This document shows positions 34,622 through 46,800 of a stretch of DNA of 64,000 nucleotides, in pieces. This DNA is from Litsea cubeba (Eukaryota; Streptophyta; Magnoliopsida; Laurales; Lauraceae), in contig CM022951.1 in assembly GCA_012931725.1 (NCBI GenBank), forward strand, positions 73,636,832 to 73,700,831. Reading direction: 5' to 3'. The position numbers were made by a program, and so were the translations under genes. The notes under the pieces are model-generated. The model searched no databases. It had not been told where the DNA came from and saw only the letters and a program-made list of their open reading frames with translations. Numbering within the stretch: position 1 is the first letter of the stretch; every line of letters begins with the position of its first letter.

Positions 34622-37600
34622 TTATTGTTTCTTTGCATGCTTCAGACAGAAGGATCTCAATCTTTGAAGCCCCTCTTCGAGAGAAGAAGGGTCTATAGCA
34701 AAGGTGATGCGAAGCCAATTTGTCCATCCAACTGCACTTCCTGCAGGAAGAAAAAAAAAAAAAACTTGGTCAGTGTCTCCACTCTCCATTAACCCCACCA
34801 AGCAGCAATTGTCACACTTACTGATAAATCTTTTCCAAAGAAGTACATTCTCATGTCACTAATTTAAACTGGAAGACTTGGGTAATCATCATTTGTGCCT
34901 TGGCCCACAACAATCATGCTCGGTTGTAGACTCCTGGGAATTAGAGGGTCTGCAGTAAGGACCCCTTACCAACCAGGGAATGCTTGGCACCTGTTGGATC
35001 TGTGTAACTCAACTGCAAATAACTCAATTTGCAAGTTGCCTACAACTTATAATTCTTTCATTTGTACTTCTTCGCCAAAACCTATTACAGGCAACCTCAA
35101 AGCTTCGAGAATTCCTTGGTTAAGCTTTTGAATTCTTTGCCTAAGCCTATTTTCTCATTTTTCTCTTGAGGAACCTTCTTTCCCTTGGATTGACCCCTGA
35201 CAGAGGCCACAGTGTTTTTCCCCAATTAAACTTGCAATTGGATCAATTAGACTGGGTTTGGAGTTGCTTAAGCTTGTCTTGGGAATTGGGCCTGTAATAG
35301 GCTTCGCTTGTAGAATCGTCTTGAAAATTTCGTTTTTGGCTTTGAAAGAGGCACAAAAGATCCAAGTGACCTATGTATCCAAGTTCCCAAAACTCAAGTC
35401 AATCATAATATGTTACCAATAAAATACCACTTTTTATTGGCAACATGACTTGAACCCACAATGTCAATGTTGGAATAGTGAGCACCTTCCTCCATGTCAT
35501 GGCCTTAGTTATAACAAAAATGCCTACTGAGTGGGCTTAGGCCAGATTGATCTTTGAACGGATCAGACTTAAGCCTTGGAAACTAGAACTCAAGAGTCAG
35601 GCCAACTCTGGTACAAACAGATCAGGTTCAGGCTGACCCCTGACCAAGTCTCACTTGGCCCAATGACATCCGAATATACGAGGCCCCCATTTCCTACTAA
35701 TTCTTGAAATGGAATGATGAAGATGGGAAAATAAAGAACCCGAGTAAAATTGCATACAAATGTAATCACGCAGAAAAGCAAGGAGAAAAGTGAGAGGTAA
35801 GGCAATAGAATTTGAGTAACAAATTGGGTGCAATAAATGGGTGTTATTCAGACCAAACACCAAAGAATAGACAATCTGATTGGATGACGAAAATGCAAAC
35901 CTTACGATTTAACGGAGTGAACAAGGAAAGAACAGGAAGCAGAGAAAAGTGGTTGGCTGAAAAATCAAGATTACATGCTCATAGAAACTTAATACAAGCA
36001 TAAATGCAACCATATCATGATGAAACTCCACCCTCCAGTAGTACTATATCCATCCATCTCACCTGGCAGAATTACCACCGATTCCTCTTTTGCTAGCTTG
36101 CTGCAGAAGTCCACATCATCAAGAATGTCTTCCAGAAGTGACAGATTCATTTTCACCTGCATCACATAAAATGAGAGTTTTGGGCTCCAGATATTTCAAG
36201 TTAATAAAACACAAGTTCACTATTTACTTACCATCACAAACATAGACCCTTCTGGTTTGGATGGACAAGTAATGCAATCAATCTCCTTAAGTCTTTCATA
36301 ACATATATCTGCTGTTTGCTTCAGTATTTCAATTGTTCTGTTAAAGAAATCCTCTCTCGTATTGCCAATTATTTGAGGAACTGCACCCTAGTTCATTAAA
36401 CATTGAGAGTATCATAAAACTAGAAAGATGTTTACCACATAATAATCTTGGCATAGTTGATATAATTAACCCACAAGGAGGAACAGTTAGATTATGCTAC
36501 TTTTGGTGGAAAAGTTTTAGTAAGGCAAAAATGTGGTCTGAACTGAATTGTTATTATATACAGGAATGTTTTTGCAGAAATCAACAACGAAGCAGTTTTG
36601 GACTGTTTAAGTTTTATCTTTATCAACAGTAAAATTGTGGCATATTGAACTGTATAAAATGCTCCTATACTAGCAGAAAAGAGAGGAATGGCTTGACTCT
36701 AGTCAAAATGTGACTTGTTATTAGATTTACTTTCAAACTAAAACTAGAACAGTTTACTTTTCAAACTAATACTAACAGTTTACTTTTCAAGAAGGGTTTT
36801 ATGCAAATTGCAGAAAAAAAAAAAAAAAAAAAAAAAAACCTTCAAAGCAAAACCGAAAGTGGGAACCTCCTGGGGCTCATTTTTAAATGGGCCAAAACAG
36901 GCCCAAATCCATGAAAGTCATATGTCTTGTTGGTCGTCTGTGAGAGTAGAAGTTATTGGTGGGGTCTACTCCATCCATCCCATGGTGGGCCATATGGGCC
37001 CCAAAACACGAATGAGCATATCATTCCAAATGCCCAGCTGAACCAGGATTTTGAAGATTTAATTCTTATCTGAGGCTTTTTTTTAAGAAGTACTTTCCAT
37101 ATTAGGATATCTAGATCTTAGGAGGTTGATTAGCTATGTAATTTGGACCAGTTCAGAGGTTTTCAAAGGGTTCTAGAAAATCATATAAGAAGAAAAGAAG
37201 GTTGACTGTTTATTGCAAGACATAGAATTTCTAAAATTCAGTTTTTGAGTTGATTGCATATTCATATTGTTTCTCTCCTTTGTCTAGCAATACTCCCACG
37301 GAATTGTGATAATTTATGCATCTAATTAAGATTAGTTTAATTTAATTGATGCTCCTTGCTATTCTGATTTTCTGTAAATTTTTTGGATTTTCTATATTTG
37401 TGGGTTTTGGGCATATGACAGTCTGATCTGCAAATTGGGACTGCATTAAGCATCCATCCTGTTCACATTCTCGCCAAGATTGTGACATTGATCGCCCATC
37501 CATTTAGGCAATCAGGCCTGGTCCCCGGGCCTTCTATCACTTGCTCAAGCTCTCTTATCACTTGTTTGGGCAAATCAGTTGCCAAAGTACAAGCACCGCT

Positions 37601-40600
37601 TTTTTGGGCCAGGCTGGGCATCAGGCTTTTTACCACCTAACCCAAGTCTGCCCTAAATAATAAACAGGTCCAAGTTTTATATCCAGGTCCAGCATGAGCA
37701 CTAAAACCTAAGGCCCTGATCTGGCCCAAAGCAGGCTGGGTCCAGGTTGGCCTGCCCCATGAGCGCACCTAATGGAACCCGGTGTTTAAAATAGAGTCCT
37801 GCTCCATGTAGACTTTTTGTTAAAAGTATCATGGCAGCCCATTTTTCAAATTAAACTTCTAGAGGAAGTGCATGCACACGTTTGAGGACACAAGATGTGT
37901 GCATGCTGATCACTCACTGTCAGCAAAAAGAGAAAAATGCATACCCAGTTTTATAGGGTGGAAAGTATCACGCCACCATCAAATAACAAGAAAATTAGAG
38001 CAAAAGCTACAGGGGAGTTTTATTGGCACCACAAAACTACCATTCTCCCTCCTAATTTTTTTTTTTTCATTTCCTAAACTACCATTCTCCCTCCTCCCTT
38101 TCCCACTTCCTCTCCCTCCACCCTCTTCCTCTCCCCCGCCGGTGAGGGATCCTGGCCGGCCGGAGCTACCGCCGCAGGCTGCCGGCCGGGGATCCCTCTC
38201 TGCCGTAGACTGGGTGGGGTGGGGGAGAGGAAGAGGAAGATGGAAAGGGAGGAGGGGGGAGGGGTAGTTTAGAAAATGGATTTTTTTTTTCTTTGCAATG
38301 TGGAGAGATATTTTTGTGGTGCCAATAGAGCCCCCAAAGCTATAATGTTGACAAAAATATCACTTTCGAATACCTGAATGGTACTAAGACATAAGATTAT
38401 TGCTAAATTTTGACAATCTAAGAGGCAGTTGAAATCTGTAAATGATATGGAAGTCAAATATGTATACATGCAATGGGGAGTTGACAAATGACAAAAACTC
38501 AACAATCATCTTATTAGCTTTCTTCTTTCAGAGGATGAGAGCACAATAAGCTGAATGGGGTGCTTTTAGCAAGCAATGGTTAAAGTTCTCCTATACTGTT
38601 GGTAGAGTTATGACATATGCCTATCTTATATATTTTCTCTCTTCTTTTTTTTTTTGTTGTTGGGTGGGAGGTGTGACTATCTTTTATCTTTAATAAAAAA
38701 AATTTTTGTTAACAATCAAAGAAAACATAAAAGACTGGGAACTTAAAAATGAGGGAACGAGAAGTGCATAAATGGATCCATGCATTTATAACTTAAATTG
38801 AATAAATTAATGATCGATCAGAAAAGCTGGATTTTGAGTTGAGGACTCCATTCTGCGAGACCTGTTGCTTGTAGCTTATTTGTGGTGTCATGTCCATTCT
38901 ATTATTATTGGACTGTTCCGTGTATGGCTGTGGTGGTATCTTCTTCATATCTCTCAGGAAAAGAATAAATTTGAGGATGAGTTTGCAAAATAAAATAAAA
39001 GATCCATACCGAATCCTGTTTACACATGGCTCTAGTTTTGTTGAGGATTCTAAGAAAATAACTTTCTATAAATATCAAAAAATAAATAAAAATAGAAGTG
39101 AAATCGTAAAATAAAACCTGATGCACGAAAAAAAAATAATACTAAACAGGATTAATTCCTACTAAAATTTCGTGAATTAAAGTGAAGATTTTTGTGAACA
39201 TGAACAGGGAAAAAGACTACTAATCAATAGAGTAAAGAAAGAGTTGATCTTGTACTTAAGAAGCAAACCTGAATAAATGTTGCAGGATCAGTAGAGACAT
39301 TGAGACAGTTCTTGATGCAGTCAACAATCTAAGAGAAGAATAAGGAAAATTAAGTCTTAATCCGAGTACAATAACTGAATCAATCTTGAACTGAAAACCA
39401 TGATGCATCCAGTTATAAACTGTTTATCATAGTGAAAAGCAACATGTTCCCTTTGTGAAAGCAGGTAAGCATTCCATTACTTCATTCCTCCCAACACATT
39501 AGTGATTATAAATTTATCATGAAAACAAAAGATTTCTCAATGATGAGTACTATAGCATGAGTCCAAACTCCAAAAATATGGAAAAAGATCCAGAGCATAC
39601 TATGCGCTATAAGCAACACTGCTCCCAGTTGCATTTGCAGGGTTGGGCAATTCATATCAATTAATGATCAAGATTAAGGATCCAGTTCATTTCTCATAGC
39701 CCAACTTACAGAGTCACAGAAGTCACACTACCACATGGTTTAATTAGTCCACCAACAATTGTCATCATGGGAAGTTAAAAATCAAGGAAACAGAAATTCA
39801 AAGACAAACTGCACCTTGGTTTCCTTCAGAATGCCCTTGGGGTCATTTGTTACAAGCCAACCCAGTCGCCATCCGGGCACCAACCATCTTTTCGATATGG
39901 ATCCAACAGTAATAACAGGAGCCACAGACCCAAAAACTCCCATTGGCACAAATGGGTTGTTCCCAAATGTCAGATGGGCATACACTTCATCGGAAATCAC
40001 AAGAATCCCAAGCTTCTTAGCAATCTCCGCGACCTAAATACAACACAAACAAAATCAAACACGATTGCCCAAAAACCCAAAATTCTTTCCACCTAAAACA
40101 AACAAACAAACATGTAATTCAATACTCCCCAACCTTGGCCAAATGCTCATAAGTGAAGACATTTCCACAAGGATTCCCGGGATTCACAATAACCATAGCA
40201 ACAGTATTCTCATCAGCAACGGACTCAACACTATGAAGATCAACCTCCCAATTCTTCTCCGGAATCAGATCAAAAAACCGAGCTTCAACACCATTAAAAG
40301 CCGCATGCGCATCGTAGAATTGGTACCCAGGTCTTGGAAGCAAGATATTCACACCCGGGCGAGCGAGAACAGACATTATAACCTCGATAGCTTGCGTGCA
40401 TCCAACCGTAAGAAAAACATCGTCTGGCGATAGCTCGCATGGAAGATCACGCGACAGATACTCTGCAATTGCCCTACACACAAAAAAGAAGAACACCGAC
40501 AAATTTACACAAAAGAAGAAGAAGAAGAAGAAAGCGAAAGAAAGAAAACCCAGAAAGAGATGAATTGTTGTTGGAGACCTTCTGGCGGGGAGAATGCCAA

Positions 40601-40853
40601 CACAAGGGGCATAGGAGTTGTATTGAGCGGATCGGACGGCTGAGATGATGGCATCTTCTGCGATGGGAGTGGTACGGAAGCAGGGGAAAGCAGATGGATC
40701 GCCGTGGCCGAGAGGGATGGTGGGCCTTGTGTCTCGATGGTCGAGATTGTCCATGATCGTCCCAAGAACTCCACGGATGGTGAGATTAGACGCCAATTCG
40801 AGCGTGGCGTTTGGCTTGAAATTCCAACTGCTCGCGACTCCTCCGTTCTCCAT
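34622..40853 (-). CDS. Tyrosine aminotransferase (copy C), intact and more diverged
   Basis: Same family and reaction type as the gene at 26615-31861. Seven exons, 40853-40579, 40473-40134, 40033-39815, 39328-39269, 36387-36232, 36156-36063, 34740-34622, have GT-AG junctions and consistent phase, giving 420 residues. Internal exon sizes (340, 219, 60, 156, 94) equal those of copy B. Motifs: PLGHGDPSAFPCFRTTP, NSYAPCVGILPARR, VGCTQAIEVIM, NPGNPCGNVFTYEHLAK (about 189-205), SDEVYAHLTFGNN, the PLP lysine about residue 253 in GSISKRWLVPGWRLG, and Arg about 392 in TNWLRITFAID. Both key residues are present, so activity is expected. No transit peptide is seen. Intron 4 (36388-39268) has grown by insertions including a Mutator-like element. 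It may differ from copy B in substrate preference, which the sequence cannot decide. Confidence 0.94.
34741..36062. other. Intron 6 of copy C
   Basis: No exon is missed here. The stretch near 35420-35520 contains, on the minus strand, GGGTTCAAGTCATG resembling a tRNA B box, but no target duplication or tail was found. Part of the sequence near 35580-35680 has GGCC-type motifs found in other repeats of the window. Confidence 0.4.
36814..36838. repeat. 25-A run in intron 4 of copy C
   Basis: A pure A tract followed by sequence with GGGCCAAAACAGGCCC and a CATCCCATGGTGGGCC motif. It may be the tail of a retroposed element, but its other end is not recognised. Confidence 0.6.
37500..37765. repeat. 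GGCC-rich dispersed repeat in intron 4 of copy C
   Basis: On the minus strand it contains GGTGCGCTCATGGGGCAGG and then GCCTGCTTTGGGCCAG. This matches 42494-42600 on the plus strand (GGTGCTCATGGACTGGGC, then GTCTGCTTTGGGCCGGG), so the two are copies of one dispersed repeat. Class unknown. Confidence 0.5.
38012..38335. mobile_element. Short Mutator-like element with GC-rich core
   Basis: Ends are inverted: GGGGAGTTTTATTGGCACCA on the left and GGGGGCTCTATTGGCACCAC on the other strand at the right. The 9-bp flanks are AAAGCTACA (38003-38011) and AAAGCTATA (38336-38344), 8 of 9 matching. The interior has inner inverted C-rich/G-rich arms around a core with GGCCGGCC and GCCGGCCGGGGATCC. No coding capacity for transposition is present. 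Confidence 0.8.
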
Positions 40854-43800
40854 CTCTTCTCCTTTCTGCTCTCTGCTGCTGCTTTTCCATGATATGGGAA
40901 TCGCAGGCTACCAAATATGCTATTTAGAAAGCAGACAAAAAGCGCGGGGCCGAGACAGCAATTTGAAAGGTCGGGTTTAGGTTTTGTCATATCATATGCT
41001 ATTATCATAAGGCTAGAAGGACTGGAACGATTTCGTCTTGTACTTGCTGTTTTTAGAAGAAGAACCGAATGATGGGTTAAAAAAAGAGCACACACTGATG
41101 AGAGATGGGATAGAAAATGATAGGACCGAGGACTTTTTAGACTGAGATTATATATACATGGGTGTGGGGTGTAATTGTGTGGTGAATTGGACACGTGCTT
41201 CTACAGGATCCTCCAGGAGATTTCGTCTCTGTGGAATTTTGTTTCCAGTTTTTTCTCATGTAGATGGAAAGCTGGAATGGAACTATGGAATAGAGATATG
41301 CAAGTCTGCAATAGGCAAAAGCAGGCTTTAATTTCTTCTGTGATTTAATACTGGCCACATGTTGCACCACCATGTCTGCCATTTCTCTTCATATGTATAA
41401 ATTGTCATCTGTTTGTGCTTTTAAATCTTGGAAGAATCTGTTATTATAAATTAACATTCGCTCCAACGTTCTACGTACGCTCTACATGTGTGGTGGTGAC
41501 TGGTGAATGATATAGAGATTGTTTAGATAGTAGATATAACATCCAACCAAAGAGTGACTTTTTATTTAGTTTAGTAATGGTCGAGGGGAGTGGAGTGGGG
41601 GGCAAGCTAAACCTAGCCGCCCGAAGAGAGCATGGGTCCATTCTATGGAGACAGCCCTAGAATCTAGATAATATTCAAAGATGCATGTTGCACTTAAAAA
41701 GAATTACTTCTGGCTGAGGGAAGAATCAAACTTGGTTCTAAGTTGGTGGGAAGGAAAAAAAAACACAGATAGCCCCACATGGTGGTCATCCTTTTGTTAG
41801 TGATCATGTTGTTACTGATACTGTGGCTTCTGGATGGATCATTGACAGACAAATAGCTAACTTTTATACTTAAAGAATTCGCTAGGTGGTCCATGTTCCA
41901 TTGGTCCTTGCAGTCCAATATTATGGGGTCTACCTATTATCAGTGCAGCCCCTGATGGCCTTTTCATACCATGATCTAGCATCAAGTCTAATTTTATACT
42001 CATTGAACATTCACTCACTATTAGACTGAATCTCAAAAAAATCTACAATTAAAATGCCATTAAATGTTATGACTATTAAATTTAGGGTTAGGATAATCAT
42101 GTAGGGTTGATTTTTTAGATCCCCCTTTTCATTGGGAGACCTTTCTATTTGCCTTCTCTCATTAATAAACGTGATCTAAGTAGACCCCATGAGCTGGACT
42201 AAGTCAAACTGTTTGACCATAACGAAGGCATGATAAGAAACACAAATGAGATAGATCTCTGCAGACGACACTAGCCATAGATCATGTTGATCAAAGTTTT
42301 GGGACTTAAAAGGAATGTCTAGGATCATTTGATCATGTTGACGGTTGATATCTAACATTCCCTTCGTGTAGGTCCAAAAACCTTTCCACCGCTATTCTGC
42401 CCTTGATCACCATTCATCCATGGGAGGCTTCACTGAAATGGGCTTTGTTTATTAATTGTTTATACTATAATTTAACTTGTTACATTAATACATAGGTAGA
42501 GGTGCTCATGGACTGGGCTGGCCCAGGCCCAGTCTGCTTTGGGCCGGGCTTGGATGTAATATTTGGACCCCGATTAATATATGGGCCGGGACTTGATTAA
42601 CGATTGCCTGCTCCATTAATGGATCTCAGCAGCATTGATGAGCCACAGCCCAAAAGTCTCTTCACTGAGAAAATCATAACTGGCCAACCAGTAGCCAGAA
42701 AATTTCACTTGTCAAATGTTTTATGTTGCCCGAGTGAGGTGGCATCTGGCTCTTGTACAAAATTAAACCATTGACAGTTTCAATTGAAGGATGTAATTTT
42801 CGGCTTTGAGTCCATTAGACAATGCTCATTCAAGTGGCAATAAACTTGGAGGGAAGAAGAAGAGGAGTGGAGAGAATGGGATTTTGGCCATTTTTTTAAA
42901 AAGAGGAGAGAGGCTGTGGGTGGCAGGTGAATAAATCCGTGCATATATATATATATAATATATATCTACACCCACTTAATGGGGCCCACCTGGGGACTCA
43001 TTGATTATGGGACTTATGGGGGATGGAAAGAAGCATCTTGGATGGGCCTATATATCAAATTTGGGGCCAATCCCATGCCTCTAACCCCTTCATCCGTGAC
43101 CCACAAATTTAATGACTTTATATTAAAGAAAAAAGTTTGGCCCTCAATCCAATGGTCCAATCCATTTAAATAAATGTATATAGAAACAATATGAATATCT
43201 TGGATCAAATAAAGGTGGACCCCACCCTAATCAACACAAAATCAGATGGATTTTGGCAGGCCCAGTTGGATTTGAGTAGAGCATAGCCAAGATGGACCTG
43301 TTTACAACACAGTACAAGCACCTCCCTGCTGGCACAAAAGTTGATGTTCAAATCCATATCAAGTGCCCCGGGTTGCAATGGACCGAAGTCGGTTCATGTT
43401 CGGGCCACTGTCTTAGTACTTGGCCTGCATCCATCCACTGACAGCTTTGGCCTAACCCATTTGGAAAATATATTATCCTCCATGCTAAATTTCAGCCGAG
43501 CCATCAAATACACACCCAGGGGCCCAACCTAGTTGGTAGACCAGAAAATAGGCCTGTGTCAAAAAAATGAGAGCCATCCATTTGGGCCCGCTCAGGTATT
43601 TTGAGCATGGATTGTGAGAACCATAGAAACTTAAGTATCAAATATGGCAACCTATAGGTAGTTTAGTCAAGATATAATTCCCTAACCTGTGGTTATCCCT
43701 CTTTGAAAGAAGAATCAAATTCTTACCATTAAATGCTAATTGGTGGGATTTTTTATAAGTTTTTTTGGTAAAAACCGCTTAATAATAACAGTATAGTAGA

Positions 43801-46800
43801 ATTATTATTAAGTTTTTTAAAAATAAAAACAGTAATATTATCATTACTAGTACTGATTTAATAATTTCAGAGTGGTTTATTATAATAATATAAAGTCTAT
43901 ATTTTAAATAATAATCATCATCATTATCAACTTAATCATGCGATATATATGCATTCTAACTGAGAGCATGCATGAGTGCTGATACCCTATGATATTATTA
44001 AATGAAACAAAAATGCACGCTCAACTGATTAGTGTTAAGGACCTGTTTGTTTGCATTAGATTATATATGAATTGAATATTCTAAAATGCTGCATGATTGC
44101 ATGAGCTCCACTAGAGGATTAGTAAAGAGATGAGGTATGAATGATATGATATGAGGAAAATTGAGGGGTTATACTATTTGGTGGGTATGTATATAGGCAG
44201 TGACTTTCCTAGGTATTGAATTAATAGGGTGATGAATTGTTATTTATTTTCCATCTTTGCTTGATTTGCTTAATCAGGTATCTATTTTCTACCTTCCCTA
44301 GATTCACTTTTGAAGGGGAGGTTATTTATGATCATTTTTGTATATTCTCTTTGATCTTTATTTTTAACCACTTAATGACATGAATTATTATGTATTTAAC
44401 TCCTACGTACTCTATGAAAACAAAAAGGTCCTAAATGCCAATTTCTTCTCAAGACTTCAGATTAGAAAAAAACAATCAAAGAAGGTTTTCATTGATGAGA
44501 AATGGAGAAAGAAACATTACAATAACATGTTTTCCAAGAAATATTGGAGCCCAGCCCATTTACAATAGAACAAGAACTTAATGACCAAATAAGGCAACTA
44601 ACAACTTTTGTTCGTGTAATTGAAAACATTGGAACAGTAAGATTTCTATTTTTCAAAGTGAAAAAAAAAAATACAAGGTGATTTTTTAAAAAAAAATTGA
44701 ACATCAAATTACATCCCCCTTTAATGAAAAAGATGAGATACAGGTAACCAACCATCACTTCAGTAATTCAAATTTTAGGAAAAAAAGTGAGGGTTACCTC
44801 TACATCCCTACCTTATAGTATTCACTTCTCATCTCTTTGATAATTTTTGCTGGAGCTCATTTCATCATAAATTCCTATGTATTATATGCAAATAATAAAG
44901 AGTCATGCGTAAGCATTTCCAACCTTTTTAAAAAAAAAAAAACATTTCCACTTTGAAGCAGGAAAATGATATTGCCGTTGAAATTAATCAGATGTATTAA
45001 TATTAATACCTACAGTGTCCAGTTGAATGCATGAGACTAATAACTAATGAACTTCTGAAACTGGAGGAATTAAATTTGAGACCAATAACTACATGCTTCA
45101 CTCCGACTCTCAAGAGTCCAGGCACGGGGATGGTTGTATTTTAAACTAAAAGTGGAGATAAAGGAATACCCTACAGGCTACGTTCAATGAAGACATTTCC
45201 ATCCATGATACATCTAATATCCTCTATAAAGTTATAAGAGTAGCCATCAAATAAAACACAACAGATAAGTAGTTGTCGAAGTGTTTGCGCCTTGAGGACA
45301 CCAACAGGCTTTCAAAAGAATGAAGGGTGTGGGTTGATGAGGGAGAAAAAAAAAAAGGAGGGTGTGAGCTGTTGACCAAAATTGCAGAAAGGGAAATGAT
45401 CAGTTAAGAGATGATTTATATAGATATTAGATCCTGTGGTTCCTACAATAAAATCGCTAACTACTTCAGTTGGAGGGTCCATTGCTAAAAAGATGCTACT
45501 ATCAATAAAATCATCCACTACTTCAGTTGGGGGGTCCTTGGCTAAAAAGATGCTACAATCATGAAATGAGCTGTTGCCCTTTTAGTTTATACATATTTCT
45601 TATTATTTCATCATTGGCCTTCTTTTTCTTTATTTTCTTTATTTTTATATGTTTTTTCACCTATAATGGACAGTTTCATTGTTCTATTTCTTTCTTTTCT
45701 CTCTTTGTTTTTTTCCTCTAAGTTGGATAGGTGGTGCAAGGAGGTGGAACTAACTACATGTCCAGGATCCACTGGGCTGCTACTATGTTAGGTGAGATGC
45801 CTCTTGCCACTTATCCACGAGGGATGTCTTTCATTGTTCTCTTTCTTGACTATATGTCTTTACGGTGTATTCAAACCCAAAGATAGCATGGAACTTTTCA
45901 AATTAATTAAGTCGAAACTCACCTTTATTTGATCTAAGTTGCTCATATTGTAACCGTTAGGGCCTAATTACTTGGAACTATGCAAATCGTTGGAACTTAA
46001 GTTAAGAAAATTAGATTAACTTTAGTTAATTATTGTTCAATTCATTATATATAAGTACAATTTAAGTGACATTTCGGCCAACACCTACTTTTCAGAGGAT
46101 ATACAATATAAATGATGCAGATCAAATAAAGTGGACCCCACACCCCACATAAGTCAAGTAGTCAACAGCATGGAAAGTCTCAAGCGAAAAAAAAATTTCA
46201 AAATATCTCTCTTCCAGAAAACAAAAATCAATCTCAATAACTTGATATATGTTCAGCACCTTTATAAACTGAAAAACCTGGTCAAGTTTCACATACATAT
46301 AGTCCAACCATAGTTTCAAGTCAGTTCGAATGCTAGATGGAACAAGCAAAAGAAGAATTTAAGTATGGGCCAAATTGGTTATATATCTACATATTTACTA
46401 TATTGGTAAAGGTAAGATTCAATCAGAAACATAAAATAATAGTCCGATCGGCTCATATTGGCTTATATGAATCAATCCGCAAAGGCCCATATCAACCATA
46501 CCCATCAATACACATTAGATACAGGTGCAGTTTGGCCATCACACTGATGCTGAAACTTCAAGTGTCAAGCCCATGTGGTACCATCAATCCAGCAGTGTTA
46601 TTTTTCTTTTCTCGATCAGTAGTCCCATTCAAGTGCCTTTAAAATAAATAAGAAGGATGCAGATGTTCCATCCTTTTTCTGTCTGTGAAAACCTTCAGAA
46701 ACAATAAGAATTGAAAATGTAGCTAGACTTCTTCATAGATCGATGCTTCTTCCTCTTCCATTAGATAGCGGGAGAAGATAAAAGTCAAATGAAGTTTATT

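Noticed and set aside
35420..35520. tRNA-like B-box motif suggesting a third SINE
   Set aside because: No A-rich tail, no flanking duplication and no similarity to the two accepted SINEs were found.
37872..38267. 131-codon frame with a Pro-rich and Gly/Arg-rich end
   Set aside because: It crosses into the palindromic core of the Mutator-like element at 38012-38335 and lies inside an intron.
40505..41194. 229-codon frame overlapping exon 1 of aminotransferase copy C
   Set aside because: It is a different frame over exon 1 and promoter; the other frame carries the family sequence.
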